Source: Turnera subulata (Eukaryota; Streptophyta; Magnoliopsida; Malpighiales; Passifloraceae). From it: a stretch of DNA of 64,000 bases. Location: positions 124,001 through 188,000 of the forward strand of contig JAKUCV010001446.1 in NCBI GenBank assembly GCA_028386065.3, in the 5' to 3' direction. The notes below the pieces were generated by a model, which saw nothing but the letters and a program-made list of their open reading frames with translations, ran no database searches and was not told where the DNA came from. The first letter of the stretch is position 1. Each line of letters opens with the position of its first letter. Of the stretch, positions 10,601 through 24,000 are shown one piece after another. The position numbers and the translations under genes were made by a program.

Positions 10601-11217
10601 CTCGTAGACATTGGAATGGGATAAAACAAAATTTTCGATATCTTCAGAGTACAACATATATGGGATTATTTTATTCATCCGGGTCCAAACCCGTTCTAAT
10701 TGGTTATGCAGATGCAGGTTATTTGTCTGATCCACATAAGGCTCGGTCACAAACAGGCTACTTATTTACTTATGGAGGAACTGCTATATCGTGGCGATCC
10801 ACAAAGCAAAGTATTGTTGCCACCTCTTCAAATAATGCAGAAATTGTAGCCATACATGAAGCTAGTCGAGAGTGTGTTTGGCTAAGATCAATGACACAAC
10901 ATATTCGAGATTCTTGCGGATCGGATAGTGGGAAAGATGTTCCAACAATCATTTATAAAGATAATGCTGCCTGCATTGCCCAATTGAAGGAAGGATACTT
11001 CAAAGGCGACCGAACAAAGCACATATCACCAAAATTCTTTTTCACTCATGATCTCCAGAAGAATGGTGATATTTGTGTTCAACAGATTCGCTCAAGTGAC
11101 AATTTGGCAGACCTATTTACAAAATCACTGCCTACTTCAGTTTTTGAGAAGTTGATAAGGAAGATTGGCATGCGACAATTTCGTGACATCAAGGGAGGCC
11201 AAAATGAGGAGGAGTAG
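7660..11217 (+). pseudogene. copia A Pol polyprotein (protease-integrase-RT-RNase H)
   Basis: Protease: LADSATTH near 7715, followed by an in-frame TGA. GAG-pre-integrase zinc finger: HDRLGHPG...CAACSQGK at about 8145-8275. Integrase core: the DDE Asp in GDICGP, Asp in RLDNAAEF and Glu in NGLAES. A frameshift near 8745 moves the ending (GCAVYVPIAPPQRTKMGPQ) to another frame. Stops fall at 9060-9540. RT begins at about 9564 (KWVFVRKRN, RYKARLVAQGF), breaks frame near 10016-10040, and keeps the active-site motif YVDDLNIIG at about 10195. RNase H carries GYADAGY and KDNAACI. Pol ends at 11217. The protein cannot be made as one chain. Confidence 0.88.
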
Positions 11218-11345
11218 AATACGCACTGCACTCTTTTTTCCTTCACCAAGTTTTTATCCCACTGGGTTTTTCTTGGTAAGATTTTTAACGAGGCAGTTCT
11301 TCTAAAGCGTATTCTACCCATAGTGCAATGACATTCAAGGAGGAG

Positions 11346-11789
11346 TGTTGTAAATAAATTATGGTGAATGTCATTGTTACCATACAGTAAAACTTGTTTT
11401 TACCGTACCCGAATTTACCCCCGGTAAATATTTTACCCCTCAACCTAACATCCAATTGGATTCATCCCTTTGGCCATTTACTCACCATAATTCCCTTTGT
11501 CCTAATCTTAATACCATCTTCCTTTACCTAATATCCTTTTGATTTTTATCTTATTAAATTAATCATTCTCATTTGTTTTTATCCTTCTATTTTCACCTAT
11601 AAATACCCCCTTCATTTCCATACACATTACACCTTTGATCACCATAAACTCACTCTCTCCAAATTTCCATACACATCTCTTTTCCTCTCTCCATCATTAA
11701 TATAATTATCCTCCATTTTCATTATTATTAAAATTTTATTATTTCCCACAGAATTGTATTATTACCTTGATCAAGTTTGTATTATTTCA
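11346..11789 (+). repeat. 3' LTR of copia A (right end approximate)
   Basis: It starts TGTTGTAAATAAATTATGG right after the purine tract AAGGAGGAG. It contains a TATA box CTATAAATA at 11597-11605 with a CT-rich start region behind it. The right end is placed at the TTTCA near 11789 but has no second LTR in the window to compare with, and could be up to about 11840. Confidence 0.6.
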
Positions 11790-12459
11790 TCAAATAGTGA
11801 AAATCTTCCCCAATTTTATAACATATCCAAAATTTTTGTCACTTTTAGTACTTGAAATATTACTATTCTAAATGAATTGATTGGGCCTGTCCTAAATTTT
11901 GTATGTAATAGGGATGGCGACCAGAAAAAGATATCAAACCAATAACCTCCAATGAAATTTTATGCAAGCAATTATTTCAAGACCATCAGATGATGGGACT
12001 AAATATGTTTTCTCTAGGTACAATTTTCTTTTGGAATGTGTTAGGCAAAAGAGACAACCTTTATATTCTTTCTGGTTACCATGACAGTCCCCTAGCCACT
12101 TCTGTGTCTCGCAGTAGTCGAATCAAGGACAGAACAATTAGGTTAAACAAAAAAAAAAGATTATTGAAAAAAGAAGGGAAAGATATATATACAGTACTTT
12201 GTCCAAAAGATGGCATAGTAATTAAGTTGAACCAATTTCCAAAATAACCATCAAGAAGCATCTGATATGTTTTCTTTGCTCTTCAATTATATATATATAT
12301 CTACTACTAAGATGGTCATCAGACAAGATTTTCAGCTTTCCTGTAAAATGATCCTTAGGTCATTATATCCCTTCAAACATTTTCATGTTCGTGCACAGGA
12401 TCAGGAGCAATACCAAACGGCATTACTAGCTAGCTTCCAGAAAGAAAAGTAAGATAAAC
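11790..12459. other. Spacer without a recognised gene
   Basis: AT-rich DNA. A short open frame at 11990-12247 shows no known family and sits in low-complexity A-rich sequence. Part of this stretch may be old LINE sequence leading into the poly(A) tail at 12628, but I cannot show that. Confidence 0.4.
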
Positions 12460-12639
12460 AAATAAACAACTTCGGCTTTAACCTAAGTCCAACAGATGCG
12501 ATAATCTCTTGTGTAGTTTCCTTCGTGTATCGGGTGTAACTTTTGGCATTGGCTGTCATCATTGTGATGACCAGCCAATTTGTATTGTGTAATTATTCCT
12601 GATTCTCAATAAATCCTTCGTTTCATCAAAAAAAAAAAA
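12460..12639 (+). mobile_element. LINE 3' tail with poly(A)
   Basis: The stretch ends in AATAAATCCTTCGTTTCATC followed by a run of 12 A (12628-12639), the layout of a plant L1-type LINE 3' end or a processed retrocopy. No coding part was identified upstream, so it is a severely 5'-truncated copy. Confidence 0.5.
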
Positions 12640-12807
12640 ACAGGTTAGCCTGCAGTACAGCACAAAGGTCTCGTGGCTAAGTCCAAAATCCAATTTATGC
12701 ATGTATTGTGTGATTGAGATGTGGATCTTAATTTACAGTGAAGAAAAGGTTGCACAGTTCTCATTTTAATCATCTTTTTTTTGGTCAATGCGTGCTTATA
12801 TACATAC

Positions 12808-12838
<31 letters not shown>

Positions 12839-15800
12839 CTAATCGAAGTTGAAGCTGAAACTTGAATCCGCCGAGTTCCTTTCAAGAGTACCAATTGAAA
12901 TTAGCAAATGTGGCACCAGCCGCAATAGATCTCCACCACTACCCCGGGAAGAAAATGTCAAGAATGGCTCCTGCTTGTGATATTTTCGAGGGATATTGTT
13001 TAAACGTACCCAACCCAATCATATCTCCTGATCAAGTAGCTAGGCACATCTTTTTTGGGTAGCTAGGCATATCTTTTTTGGGGGTATGTGTTAGGCACGC
13101 ACAAACTTGCACAAAAAGGTCCTCCGGACATGGTCTATCCACAAAGATCATATCTCTGCATATATAATAATTACTACACTACCATCTCCTACGCCACTTC
13201 AATGTACTATGTCTATTATATTCTAGAAGAAAATAAATTATTAGGAGTACTATACAAGCATGGAACAGGTATCACACTGCACTTAATCAAAAAAATTTAA
13301 CTACAAAAGTAACTTTTTCGTGATTGAAAAAAGGGGTCCTTTTAAGCTTGAATTTGAATCTGCAACCATTTAGGATTTTTTTTTTTTCCCATATAGTAGA
13401 TTGATCGGTACCTCTATTGCTGCAAAATAGGAGATGTTAGTTTCTACCCATTTTTTCCATTTAGTTTAGGAAGAAAACAAACAGTAATGGGACTATATAG
13501 CTTAATCAGCAGACAACAAGTGTCAGGTAGTAGAGTGTTTAAATGTCAATTATTGGTGGCGAGACTTGTCATTGATGTACTCGTAGGATACGATAGAAAG
13601 GGAATATTAACTGCGCAGAATGGAGGGATGCCATAGGAGAGCGCTGGATCATGTCTCGTGCAAGGCCAAGTCTATGACTGTGATACTTTTGCAAAGGAAA
13701 AATTGAAAGGGGAAATGTTGGGAATGGATGCATGGGTTTGAAATTCCCACAATAGATCAAATATACGCTGGGATTTCATTCCAATATTTCACTGTGTAAT
13801 ATCAAAGCCACATTTTCCATGTCCAGATCTGATGTTTGAACATTTGTATGTTTCTAGCACCACATTTGGTCTACATTGCTTTACTGATTGAAGGAGTCTT
13901 AATTAATCACCACTACTTTTAGAATCCAATGCCCCCACACATTGAATGTAACTTTATTTTCGGTATCTTGGCAGCATATTGAACTAATATTTCCACTTTG
14001 ATGGGCATGTGTTAAGATCGATATCCTGAACTTTTGAATTCTGATTGATTGATGCTTAAGGAACCACATATCTTTTCCATCCGACAAAGCACAAGTTGGT
14101 AACTGGAGATACGGTTTGATAGTATTCATTAAAAGTGAACAAAGGTGAACACTTGCTTAAGGAAGTGAGTATTCTTTTGGGAGATGTTAAGTATTGGTTT
14201 GATATCCTCCAACAATCTATAGAAAGTACTGCGACAGAAGTAACTATAGCAAAACTGTAGAAAAAAAGTAACTGAAAATCCCTAGACGTACAAGCATTTT
14301 GCTTTTTACATAATATAACAGCAAATGTACTATTAATTATTGATTGAGAAATGTATCATGTTTGGTGTGAATTATTATCATTCTTGTCTTTTGGACTTTA
14401 TGGACATGTGAACTCATGAATTGTATTGTAGTAAGCTAGATGGCGTGTGTTCATACCATCGCTTAGTTTCGTGTGGTGGGTTTGAGTTATATAACATCCC
14501 GTGTTATCCAAACTTCATAGTTTTGTGGTAATGAGTGTGATTTTTTTTCTTTCAAAAGAAAAGCTAGATTGACAGCTTGTAGACTTGGAGGAAAGAAACA
14601 AAACTAATTAAGTGTATAACTATAAATCTAATTATGGTCAGTCTTGACGACGTTCTATAAAAAAAGAAAAAAAAACACACATATATGGTCAGTTTTGTAA
14701 AGAAATTCTGTGTCCATGTTACGCAAATGTTTGACTTGTGTCTCTTGGTCCAATCAAGTCGACTCTGCTGCAGTGTGCACCATCTCACTAGCTTACAAAG
14801 TTTTGATCCCCACCCGGGACTTTTGCAATAATGCTTAGCCACCTATATGGTAGAATTTTCCAACTTAGTTCCAAGAAATTTTCACCATTTGCTTCTCTTT
14901 CTCTTTGTTAGAAGATAAGTGAGATTACAAAACCGTGTGAAAATTATGGTATCCAATCTGAACGCATCTCTCCATAAATTTCTCATGCTTAATGTAGTAA
15001 TAATTAATCTTAGAGCTTTTACATTATGTTTCTTGAAAATCAACACAAATTGTTGGGCGGCATTAATTGATTTCCGTCCTTTATGAGAAGAGAAAATAAT
15101 TACTATATGATCGGGAAATGACAAGGGTGGCAATGGACGTCAAACAAATGACAATCTTATATTGTTATGAACTGTTTAGGGAACAATATGGCCAGGATAT
15201 GACAGGTAAATAAATACCTAGCTAGAAATAATTTTAAACTAAACCTAAATTAAAATTTGGGGAACCATATTCCTTGGATTATGGATATTCATTGACGGAG
15301 AGAATCTGCAATAACATATTGGACGGCTTGTAAAGCCAAAATAATTTTACAATATGCTACTTGCTGCAAGTAGAAACTGTGCAGTTTTAGGCTCACAGTT
15401 GTCACGGGACTCGACTTTTTCCTCTCAAATCCTCATGCCCTATCTCCCTAATATGTTAAAATATATTCTTAGAATATACACATGGTGTAAAAAACTCCAA
15501 AATATACAATAGGAATTTTAATAAAGGGAATATTGTCATGTGAACCGACTAATTATCATTCTGCAAATTGTAGCAAACTACAACTGATGAAGCTATCAAA
15601 AAAGTATATTTTCCTGTCGAGTTATCCTGCGTGAACTTGTTTAATAACCATTTTCATTATAATATGTATATGAATGAAATCTCATGAGGGTATAAGATTC
15701 TGGGATTGACAGGTTAATTTTCCGCGCAGGCTAAAAGTCATGACTTGCACATACTAAAAAGTCTAAGAATCGAGTGGACAAAAAACTAAAGGAGATAACT

Positions 15801-16650
15801 CACTGACTTGTAGTATTCAGTTCCTTCTCATGATGTCTGTACTTAGTTCAATATCTCTTGTCTGTAGCTCAAAAATATGGTGAAGTGCCATTGGTCCTAT
15901 CTCTAATCCATTCATAGTGACTTTGTGGACTAAAAAGAGTCTCTTCAATTTTCATGGCCCATAATAAAAAGGAATCCTCTATATTTTTTTTTCTTCATCA
16001 ATCATTTTCCACCCTGATGCATGCTTGACCAACATAACTAGACTAGACACATATTCTTACATTTATACTATGGGGATGGATGTGTGATAATTATTATTAA
16101 CCCACTTGCAGGCAGTGAAAGGAAGAATCTCACCTGCTGACAAAAACATATAATTATCAGAACAACCTCGATGGCTGAGAAAAAGATGCAAAGTATATGC
16201 CAATGATAAGATCAGCTAATCAAGTGCCTGTAAAGTGTAAAACTGAGCTTTCAAGATGTTTGTTGCTATTGATTGCAATCCCATACTTTCTAATGTCCGT
16301 GTGGGAGTATTTTATATGCTTTACTAGATACAGCAAGGTTTCTAGGCAAATGTCGCTTTAATTTAGCACTTTCTATAAGTGCTTCATTTATTTTCAATAA
16401 AATCATATAGTGAAGGGATATGTAGATGGGATTTTTGATGATGTAGTGGATGATCAATGAATCAGTCAAATCAAGGACTAGAAGGAAGAAGGGTGAGGGC
16501 ATCTCATTCAATTCTTACCTCGGCAGTCTCTGCAGAAGTGTCATATTCGGTTATAAAGGGTAGAGGACAAAGATCTCGAGGACAAGTTGCTGAAGTGTTG
16601 GATAGCTCTCATTATTTAGTCCATTCACCCTGAAGCAAGCATTAGTTTAG
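12640..16650. other. 4 kb intergenic region upstream of the YSL gene
   Basis: No coding frame of recognisable family on either strand. It contains an AT dinucleotide tract (about 12800-12838), a 23-bp tandem duplication (13037-13082), several poly-T/A runs and AT-rich DNA. It is the likely upstream regulatory region of the transporter gene, but no specific element can be named. Confidence 0.6.
13037..13082. repeat. 23-bp tandem duplication
   Basis: Two adjacent copies of TAGCTAGGCA(C/T)ATCTTTTTTGGG differ by one base, a recent replication-slippage type event. Confidence 0.85.
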
Positions 16651-16658
16651 TATATAAC
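16651..16658 (+). promoter_or_regulatory. Candidate TATA box of the YSL gene
   Basis: TATATAAC lies about 270 nt before the start codon, ahead of a purine-rich leader (about 16660-16722). A perfect palindromic E-box CACATGTG sits at 16894-16901, close to the ATG. Many iron-homeostasis genes are controlled by bHLH factors that bind E-boxes; a link here is inference only. Confidence 0.35.
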
Positions 16659-16928
16659 AAGGAGAAGAAGCACCAAAGAAAGAAAAGAAAAGAAAAGAGA
16701 GGGAGAGAAAAAAAAAAAAAAAAAACCAAACTGAGACTGATATTTTTGCTCCCTGTATGTGAAACTTATAATCTAACTCCCTCTTTCCGTTGGCTATTGT
16801 GAATTTTTTTTACATGTAAGTGCCTTAATGCATGCCTTTTCAACTAAATTTCCTTTGCCTTGAAAGTTATCTCATAGGTTGAGTTATTTCTGACACATGT
16901 GATATGCCATTCAGATTCCATATTGATC

Positions 16929-19776
16929 ATGGAAGATCATTCAGAAGAGAAGAAAGAGATTGAGAGAGAAGGGTTGGAATTAGAGAAGCATGAAGATTCT
17001 TCAGAAGAATCAAGAAGAGCACAGCCATGGACAAAGCAAATTACAATACGAGGAATCGTAGCAAGCATCCTGATAGGGGCTGTGTATAGTGTGATAGCCA
17101 TGAAGATAAACCTTACAACCGGGCTGGTCCCTAATCTCAATGTATCTGCTGCACTTCTTGCCTTTGTGTGTGTTAGAACATGGACAAAATTGGTTCAAAA
17201 GGCAGGATTCATAGCGAAACCGTTCACCCGGCAAGAGAATACAATGATACAAACTTGTGCAGTTGCATGTTTCAGCCTTGCTGTTGGAGGTTTGAAGCTC
17301 AAGTTCGATCAATATTAAAGTCAATTTACCATTGATTTTTTGCATACTTCAACTGAAGTTCAGCTTAATATAACCTTAACATAATTGACTTCTCCTTGTG
17401 GCCTCAGGTGGGTTTGCTTCATATTTACTGGGATTAAACAGGAAGACCTACTTACTCTCAGGAGTGCACACAGAGGGCAACTCACCAAGTGCCATAAAGG
17501 ATCCTGGTTTTGGTTGGATGTCCGGCTACCTTTTTCTAGTTTGCTTTGTTGGCCTTTTCGCCTTAATTCCACTAAGAAAGGTATTCCAAGATTCCAGCAT
17601 CTTCTTGCTTCAATTAAAAAAACTACAAAGTAATCCTTTCTTTTCTTTTAGTTGTTATTATAGTCAGTATGAAGTCATTAGGTATCCCACTATGTAGAAG
17701 ATGTCAAAAGTGTTCGATTTCTCATTGTATAACCTTCCTAGTACTACTCATATGTATCACTTTTTACAGGAAATGTCTTAAAAGTGATATTTTGACCAAC
17801 TTGGCAAAATAAAATTCTAACACACGATTTTCTTTTCCTGCGATATATATAATTGCTGCGCAGCTTTTGATTTTTATGCTCTGTGGCGGATTAATTACTC
17901 ATCCGAATTCCTATGTTGAACAGATTATGATAGTGGACCTGGAGTTACCTTATCCAAGTGGCTTGGCAACTGCGGTTCTCATTAATGGTTTCCATACACA
18001 AGGAGACAAGATAGCCAAGTACGATTCAGATTTATCTGTTTCATTAATTACTCTTACATGACAATATGAGACCCGATGTAAGAACATCAAGTGTTGACTA
18101 CTTATTGTCACAGGAAACAAGTTCGTGGGTTCCTAAAATGTTTCTCTGTGAGCTTCTTGTGGGCCTTTTTCAAGTGGTTTTACATGGGTAGAGAAGCGTG
18201 TGGATTCTCACAGTTCCCAACTTTTGGATTACAAGCTTGGAAGCATACGTACGTTCTTGTATTTGTTGCGTATGGAATTTATGCTTCATTGACATTATTC
18301 TTGGCTTGTTTACTGATCGGTTCTTGTGCTTGATTCTTGGATTTTGAAGGTTTTACTTCGATTTTAGCACCACTTACGTTGGAGCAGGGATGATAGTTTC
18401 TCACCTTGTAAACTTTTCTTTGATTCTTGGGGCTGTGCTCTCACATGGGATCATGTGGCCACTGATTGGCCGGCTAAAGGGAGAATGGTTTCCTGTAACA
18501 CTGGAAGAAACCAGCATGAGAGGCATATATGGTTACAAGGTTTCTATAAGACTTCTTGATCATGCTTTTGCCTCCCTCACTTTTACAATGGGTTCTTAGT
18601 TTCTGAACTACTCTGCAGGTTTTCTTATCGGTGGCCCTCATCCTAGGAGATGGGCTGTACAGTTTTGTCAAGATAATGGGAGCTACAATCATCAATATTC
18701 GCAGCAGAATAAAGAGCAGGGACATAAAAAAAGGTGAAATTGATCAATCTGATCATCTTCTTTAGCTGTGGCTTTCCTGTTGCAGATAATGTTTTTATGG
18801 TTATTAAAGCTTCTACCGTACTAACCATTGCAACGTCTCTTGCATAGCAGTCGAGGACGACCAGAGTAAGGATCAGGATGTTCTAAAGCAAAATGAGTTA
18901 TTTGTCAGAGAGAAAATTCCAATGTGGCTAGCAGTCACTGGATACCTAGTCTTCTCTGTTATTTCAGTAATTGTGGTGCCCTTGATATTCCCTCAGCTCA
19001 AGTGGTACTATGTTGTTGTTGCTTACACTCTTGCTCCATCCCTAGCCTTTTGCAATGCCTATGGAGCCGGCCTAACCGATATCAACATGGCCTATAACTA
19101 TGGGAAAGTTGCCCTCTTTGTGCTAGCTGCAGTTTCCGGGAAAGAAGATGGTGTTGTTGCTGCGCTTGTCGGCTGTGGGCTTATCAAGTCTGTGGTTTCT
19201 GTTGCCTGCATCCTGATGCAGGATTTTAAAACAGCGCAGTTGACTCTCACATCCCCAAGAGCAATGTTCATGAGCCAGGCTATTGGGACACTCATTGGTT
19301 GCGTGATGGCTCCTCTCAGCTTCTTCCTATTCTACAAGGCATTTGATGTTGGGAATCCAAATGGAGAATTTAAAGCTCCTTATGCGCTAATCTACAGAAA
19401 CATGGCTATTCTAGGAGTTGAGGGCTTCTCGGCTTTGCCCCTCCATTGCCTGCAGCTGTGTTATGGTTTCTTCGCTTTTGCAGTAATAGTCAACCTGGCG
19501 AGAGACCTTTCACCGCCAAGGATCGGGCAATGGATGCCTCTTCCAATGGTGATGGCGGTTCCCTTTCTTGTCGGGGGTTACTTTGCCGTTGACATGTGTA
19601 TTGGAAGTTTGATAGTTTTCTCCTGGCACAAATTCAACTCTAAGAGGGCTGAGTCGATGATTCCTGCAGTTGCTTCAGGATTAATATGCGGAGAAGGGCT
19701 ATGGACACTTCCTGCTGCTGTTCTTGCTCTGGCCAAGATAAACCCACCTATCTGCATGAAATTTGTGCCTTCCTAG
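16929..19776 (+). CDS. YSL: Yellow Stripe-Like metal-nicotianamine transporter (YSL1/2/3-type), 7 exons, 665 aa
   Basis: Oligopeptide-transporter superfamily membrane protein; YSL members move Fe, Zn or Cu chelated by nicotianamine across the plasma membrane. Exons: 16929-17289, 17408-17580, 17924-18018, 18114-18248, 18350-18539, 18619-18733, 18848-19776; all junctions are GT-AG and keep phase to TAG 19776. The N-terminus (residues 1-30) is acidic and cytosolic-like, followed by many hydrophobic segments. Family landmarks are present: [15 protein letters not shown] in exon 1, GLNRKTY and GFGWM in exon 2, [15 protein letters not shown] in exon 3, QFPTFGL in exon 4, [28 protein letters not shown] and GLICGEGLW in exon 7. 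The length matches the family (about 670). No damage was seen. Which YSL paralogue it is cannot be settled from the sequence alone. Confidence 0.95.
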
Positions 19777-21071
19777 ACAAGAAAAGATAGCCCTTTTAGA
19801 AATACAATCAGCAGATTACTCAATATTCTTATAACTGAATGCATGGCCTGGCTGCTGATTACAATTGGGCTGGCAGTTATGAAATTGCTTAGTTAGGTAG
19901 CAGAAAGGTAACTAAGACAGGATATTTTTGCATCGTAATGAACACCAGTTAAAAGGGAGACTTAATAAAGCAAACCTCAAAGCATCAACTGACTGATCAT
20001 TTATTACCTGTCAAGAGAAGCGGTACATGTTGATAAAGAAACAATATGTGGTACACCAACTTTTTAGAGTGGCGTTAGCAATGGGTAGGCTAGAGAAGCA
20101 CGTAGCGTGTCAAGTCCAAGTTTAGTTATTTCAAAAGCAGCAACTTACTAAATCTGCAGAGATAATACAGAAGAAAAATCAAGAACAGGATGCACCATTG
20201 TTCTGACACGTATTTTCTTGCGAAGATCGAACACGCTGCGGCTGTGCCGGATAACTGAATGATGTTTCCTTATTGCTTTGCACTTTCTCTTGTTCATACA
20301 CTAGTATTTTGTTTTGAGTTTATAGCCAAATATTGTGACCAAATCAGTGGGATGAGATCGGGAATATCAGTACACATTTTTGTCCATTATTGCAACGAAC
20401 TGACAAAAAATAGAAGCGAATTTCTTGCGGGCTGTCTACCAAAGGCTTACCATTTTTAGTTCTCCAGTTACGAGGCTTACTTGCAAAATTGCAACCACTA
20501 CTAAATGCCAAACCATTCTAGTCCAAGTGGGAGGACATTATAGCTTTTATGCCAAACCCCAGAGGTCGTAAAGATGGAGAAAAGAAAGAAAAATGCTCAG
20601 GCTTTAGCGGTAGATCTTGCCATAAAGATGAACAAAAAAAGGGAAAGCTGTTAACCTTAGTCGACAAAATTAGATATTTCAAACATAGGACCTTTTCATG
20701 GTTCAAAAGAGATCAAATGGATTAAAAAATTTGTAAGCACATCACTAAAGACCTCTGATTTTAGTGATGCCAAGGTCAAAAAGAATTTACGTCTCAAAAA
20801 GATCACACATATTATACATTATGGATTCTTGAAAACATCAATGGTAAAAACCACAAAGCCTAGAAGAAAAAAAGTACATCAATTGACTCAGCACGAATTT
20901 AACAGCAATATGCTAGTGCAAAACTTTTATAAATATACACTCGCAATTACGAATTTCTGGCATGGCAACTCGCATTTGATATTTATTTGAACGAATAGAT
21001 ATCAATACATCAAGCATTTATGCCCACCGCATGAAAATTGCAGTGGACATGCATGCAACAAATAACCAGAA
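19777..21071. other. Convergent intergenic region between the YSL and HLB1-like genes
   Basis: Holds the 3' ends of both genes. No coding frame of a known family and no structured repeat was noticed. Polyadenylation signals must lie here for both strands; the AATAAAG at about 19964-19970 is a candidate for the plus-strand gene. Confidence 0.6.
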
Positions 21072-24000
21072 TCAGCTTGTTACAATGCCTGCTAAAACTT
21101 CACTTTTACCCCGTGCATAGATGGTGTAAACTAGACGGATTGCATCAAGCCATCCATCCAAGGATTCCCAAGAGTCCGCTACCTGGAGGATCAGTGGGCA
21201 CACGTTAAACAACGACTCTTGATCTCAAAAAGTGGCTGTTTACACCTAGTTTTTCATATGAATAGAAGATGCATACATCGGCCAAAACGTCCACCAAAGA
21301 ATCTACAGATATTTTTGTTGACTGCCTAGTTATCTTTCTTTACTTAAATCCCCAAATAATCATGATAACGGAGCCCATAAATTTTAAAAACAATCAATCA
21401 GAATATAGACATTAGAAGGATAAATATGCGAGACCAGTCTCATATGTGCGGTACCAACTTACACTCTGTTATATGCACTCTTATCTCCTAATGTTGTAAC
21501 TTGGAAGTCCACGTTCATTCGATCAAACTAACCCAACCCAAGGTTTCTTCTACGTGGCATGTGTAAATTAGTAGTTCAAATAAGGAGAAAAATGGTGAAT
21601 TTGGCTACAATCGCAAATGCCATTCCCTTACTAGAGAAAAAAATTGGTACATATCAGTGACATAAATCAGTATAAACCGCTCCTTCAAAAGCTGAAAGTC
21701 ACAGCGCATGATGACACTGGATACGACAAACACATGATGTTATTTGTTCAAAATGCATCCCAAGCAAATGATGAAACAGATGCTTACCAGGAAAAGGGGT
21801 CCATTAACTGTATCAATACAGAGGCCGGCACCAGGTGGTAAAGTAAGATCAGCACATGACGATACAGAAACAATATCCAGGACATTGATTTTGATGGTTT
21901 TTTTGTCATTGTTCATTGCATCTCCAGGTCTGCTCGATAGGCTTTGGGGTGATTGCTTTTGGTCCTTGTTAATCTGCACGAGGCATATGCCAGATACAGA
22001 TAAAATGAACATAAGAAGATAAAGGTCACTGCTAGTATTAGTTTGGAGAATAAAAAATGGCATTCGTTCAGTAGTGAAATTGACAGACAGACAATATAAG
22101 CTAACATGGAAGGAACCTCAAATATTAGACATCTAACTCAGTGAACCTTTGAATAAGTCTGAGGTAATTTCCACCAGCAGCACAAGCATTATGCACAAAC
22201 ACTTTCAGAAGATTGATCTTTTGAATTTCTTATTTTGTCTCAAAAAATAAGTTGCTTGCCATGAATGAAATATGCCTTCAGCAGCAGTTATCCAACCTTA
22301 CCAGCTAAGGCATACAGTTCTATCTTATTTTATTTGAAAATAACTAAGACACAATGTTCAAATTGTAATAAAGCATATAGCAACCACATCTTAAAATGCA
22401 TCAACAGTACAGACATCTAGAAAGCAGGATTTAGTTCATTGAATCCGGCATCCATATAGAAGCCGAATGTCGCTTTTACCTGTTGTAGGCATTCATGATT
22501 CAGAAAAAATTGTGACCTCTTCCAATCACTATGAGGTGCAATTGTATTTCCAGCTGGTGGTGCAGTAAGATATCCAACTTTAAGATATGGCAACGGTAAC
22601 TGTCAATAAAATTCCATGAGAATCATTGTTTGCAGAACAATTTCTCCATTCAGTTACAATCAAACATGAAAGGAACCATTATCAGTTCATCATTTTAGAC
22701 TGATGCCTCATAGCTCATCAAACTGTCCTAAGCGCTACTGTTTACTTGTCAAAAACAATGTCGGATAGGAAAGTGGTTACTTGAAATACAGAATGAGTTA
22801 ATACTGCAAACGGAAGATAATCAGCATAGCAGCTGATTATTTAGGATTACTTGTCAAAAACAAAATCAGATAGGGAAAAACTGCTACTTGGAATACAGAA
22901 TGAGTTAATACTACAAACAGAGATAATCAGCAGGTGATTATTTAGGTAACCACTGTATCAATCAGTCAGAACCAGCAAGTTGCACAATATTCGATTTTGA
23001 GAAAAAAAAGGGAGGCGGGTGGAGTAGGGACATTAAAAGAATAAATAACAGTTTAACTAGCTGTAAAACAACAAACAAACAGAAAAGAGAACTCATAGGG
23101 AATGCGTTACTCTAACATCATACGCTCCAAGAAAGTATTACACAGTTCCAAAAGATGGCCAAACAATAACTGACCCATATTTACCACATGCAAGAAAGGG
23201 ATTATAGGATGAAATGGCAATTAAAACTTTTAAAGGATGCCATACTGACCATAGAACGCACAAGTCTCAACGCACTGCTATATACCTGCCAAAGACAAAG
23301 ATGAAATGAAAACTAGGAATACAAATTGGAGTGACAATCCTAGGAGAATTACTGGAAAACAAGTCCAGCATAAATTGCATTGATATTGATCAGTCATATA
23401 ATTGTGCAAATTAATTAAATTTTCACAAGAATACATCGCCAACTTGCAAGAGCAAATCAAAATCTTCAATCTAATAAAGCAGGCAACTATGGCAAATCAC
23501 AAGAATTTGATGAGAAAATACTTACAGAGTAATTAGGTTTTAATGCATGAGCAGCTGCAATATAGATGGCAGACTGGCAATACAACTCATTGGGAGAAAC
23601 ATCCTTAGGATTGGTTGCTCCCCCAGTTCTTAACGTGTCTTCTGCTAATCCATACTGCAATATGAAATTTATGAATATACTTGCACTTCCAACCATTTGC
23701 ACGTAAAGAATTTAAAGAGAAATTTAATTATGTTAGGATGACTAACAACACCAAGACTCAGCAACGATAGAAATTACCAAAACTGTTCCAAGGTTGTAGA
23801 TTGCTCGATGGAAATCAAACTGCAACTGAATTGCAGCACGAAACTGCATAACAAACAAGTGAAAGAATCATAAGAACAAACGATGCACTTGGGCATTTTT
23901 TTTGAACATAAAACTGTCCAACCACTTTGCTAGTTTTTTCCTATATACAGATCCAGACAAGTCTGATTTCATGAATAAAAATTGTACCTTACTTATTGCA

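Larger units (their letters stand above)
7312..11789 (+). mobile_element. Ty1/copia retrotransposon A, decayed, 5' part split off by E1
   Basis: From the E1 border the plus strand continues as the end of a copia Gag, then protease, integrase, reverse transcriptase and RNase H in the copia order, a polypurine tract (11337-11345) and a 3' LTR. The 5' LTR and most of gag must lie to the left of E1, outside the window. Stops and at least two frameshifts make it inactive. The right LTR border is approximate. Confidence 0.85.

Noticed and set aside
14564..14842. 92-codon minus-strand frame with Trp/Cys-rich start
   Set aside because: No recognisable family; the words look like old dispersed repeat sequence.
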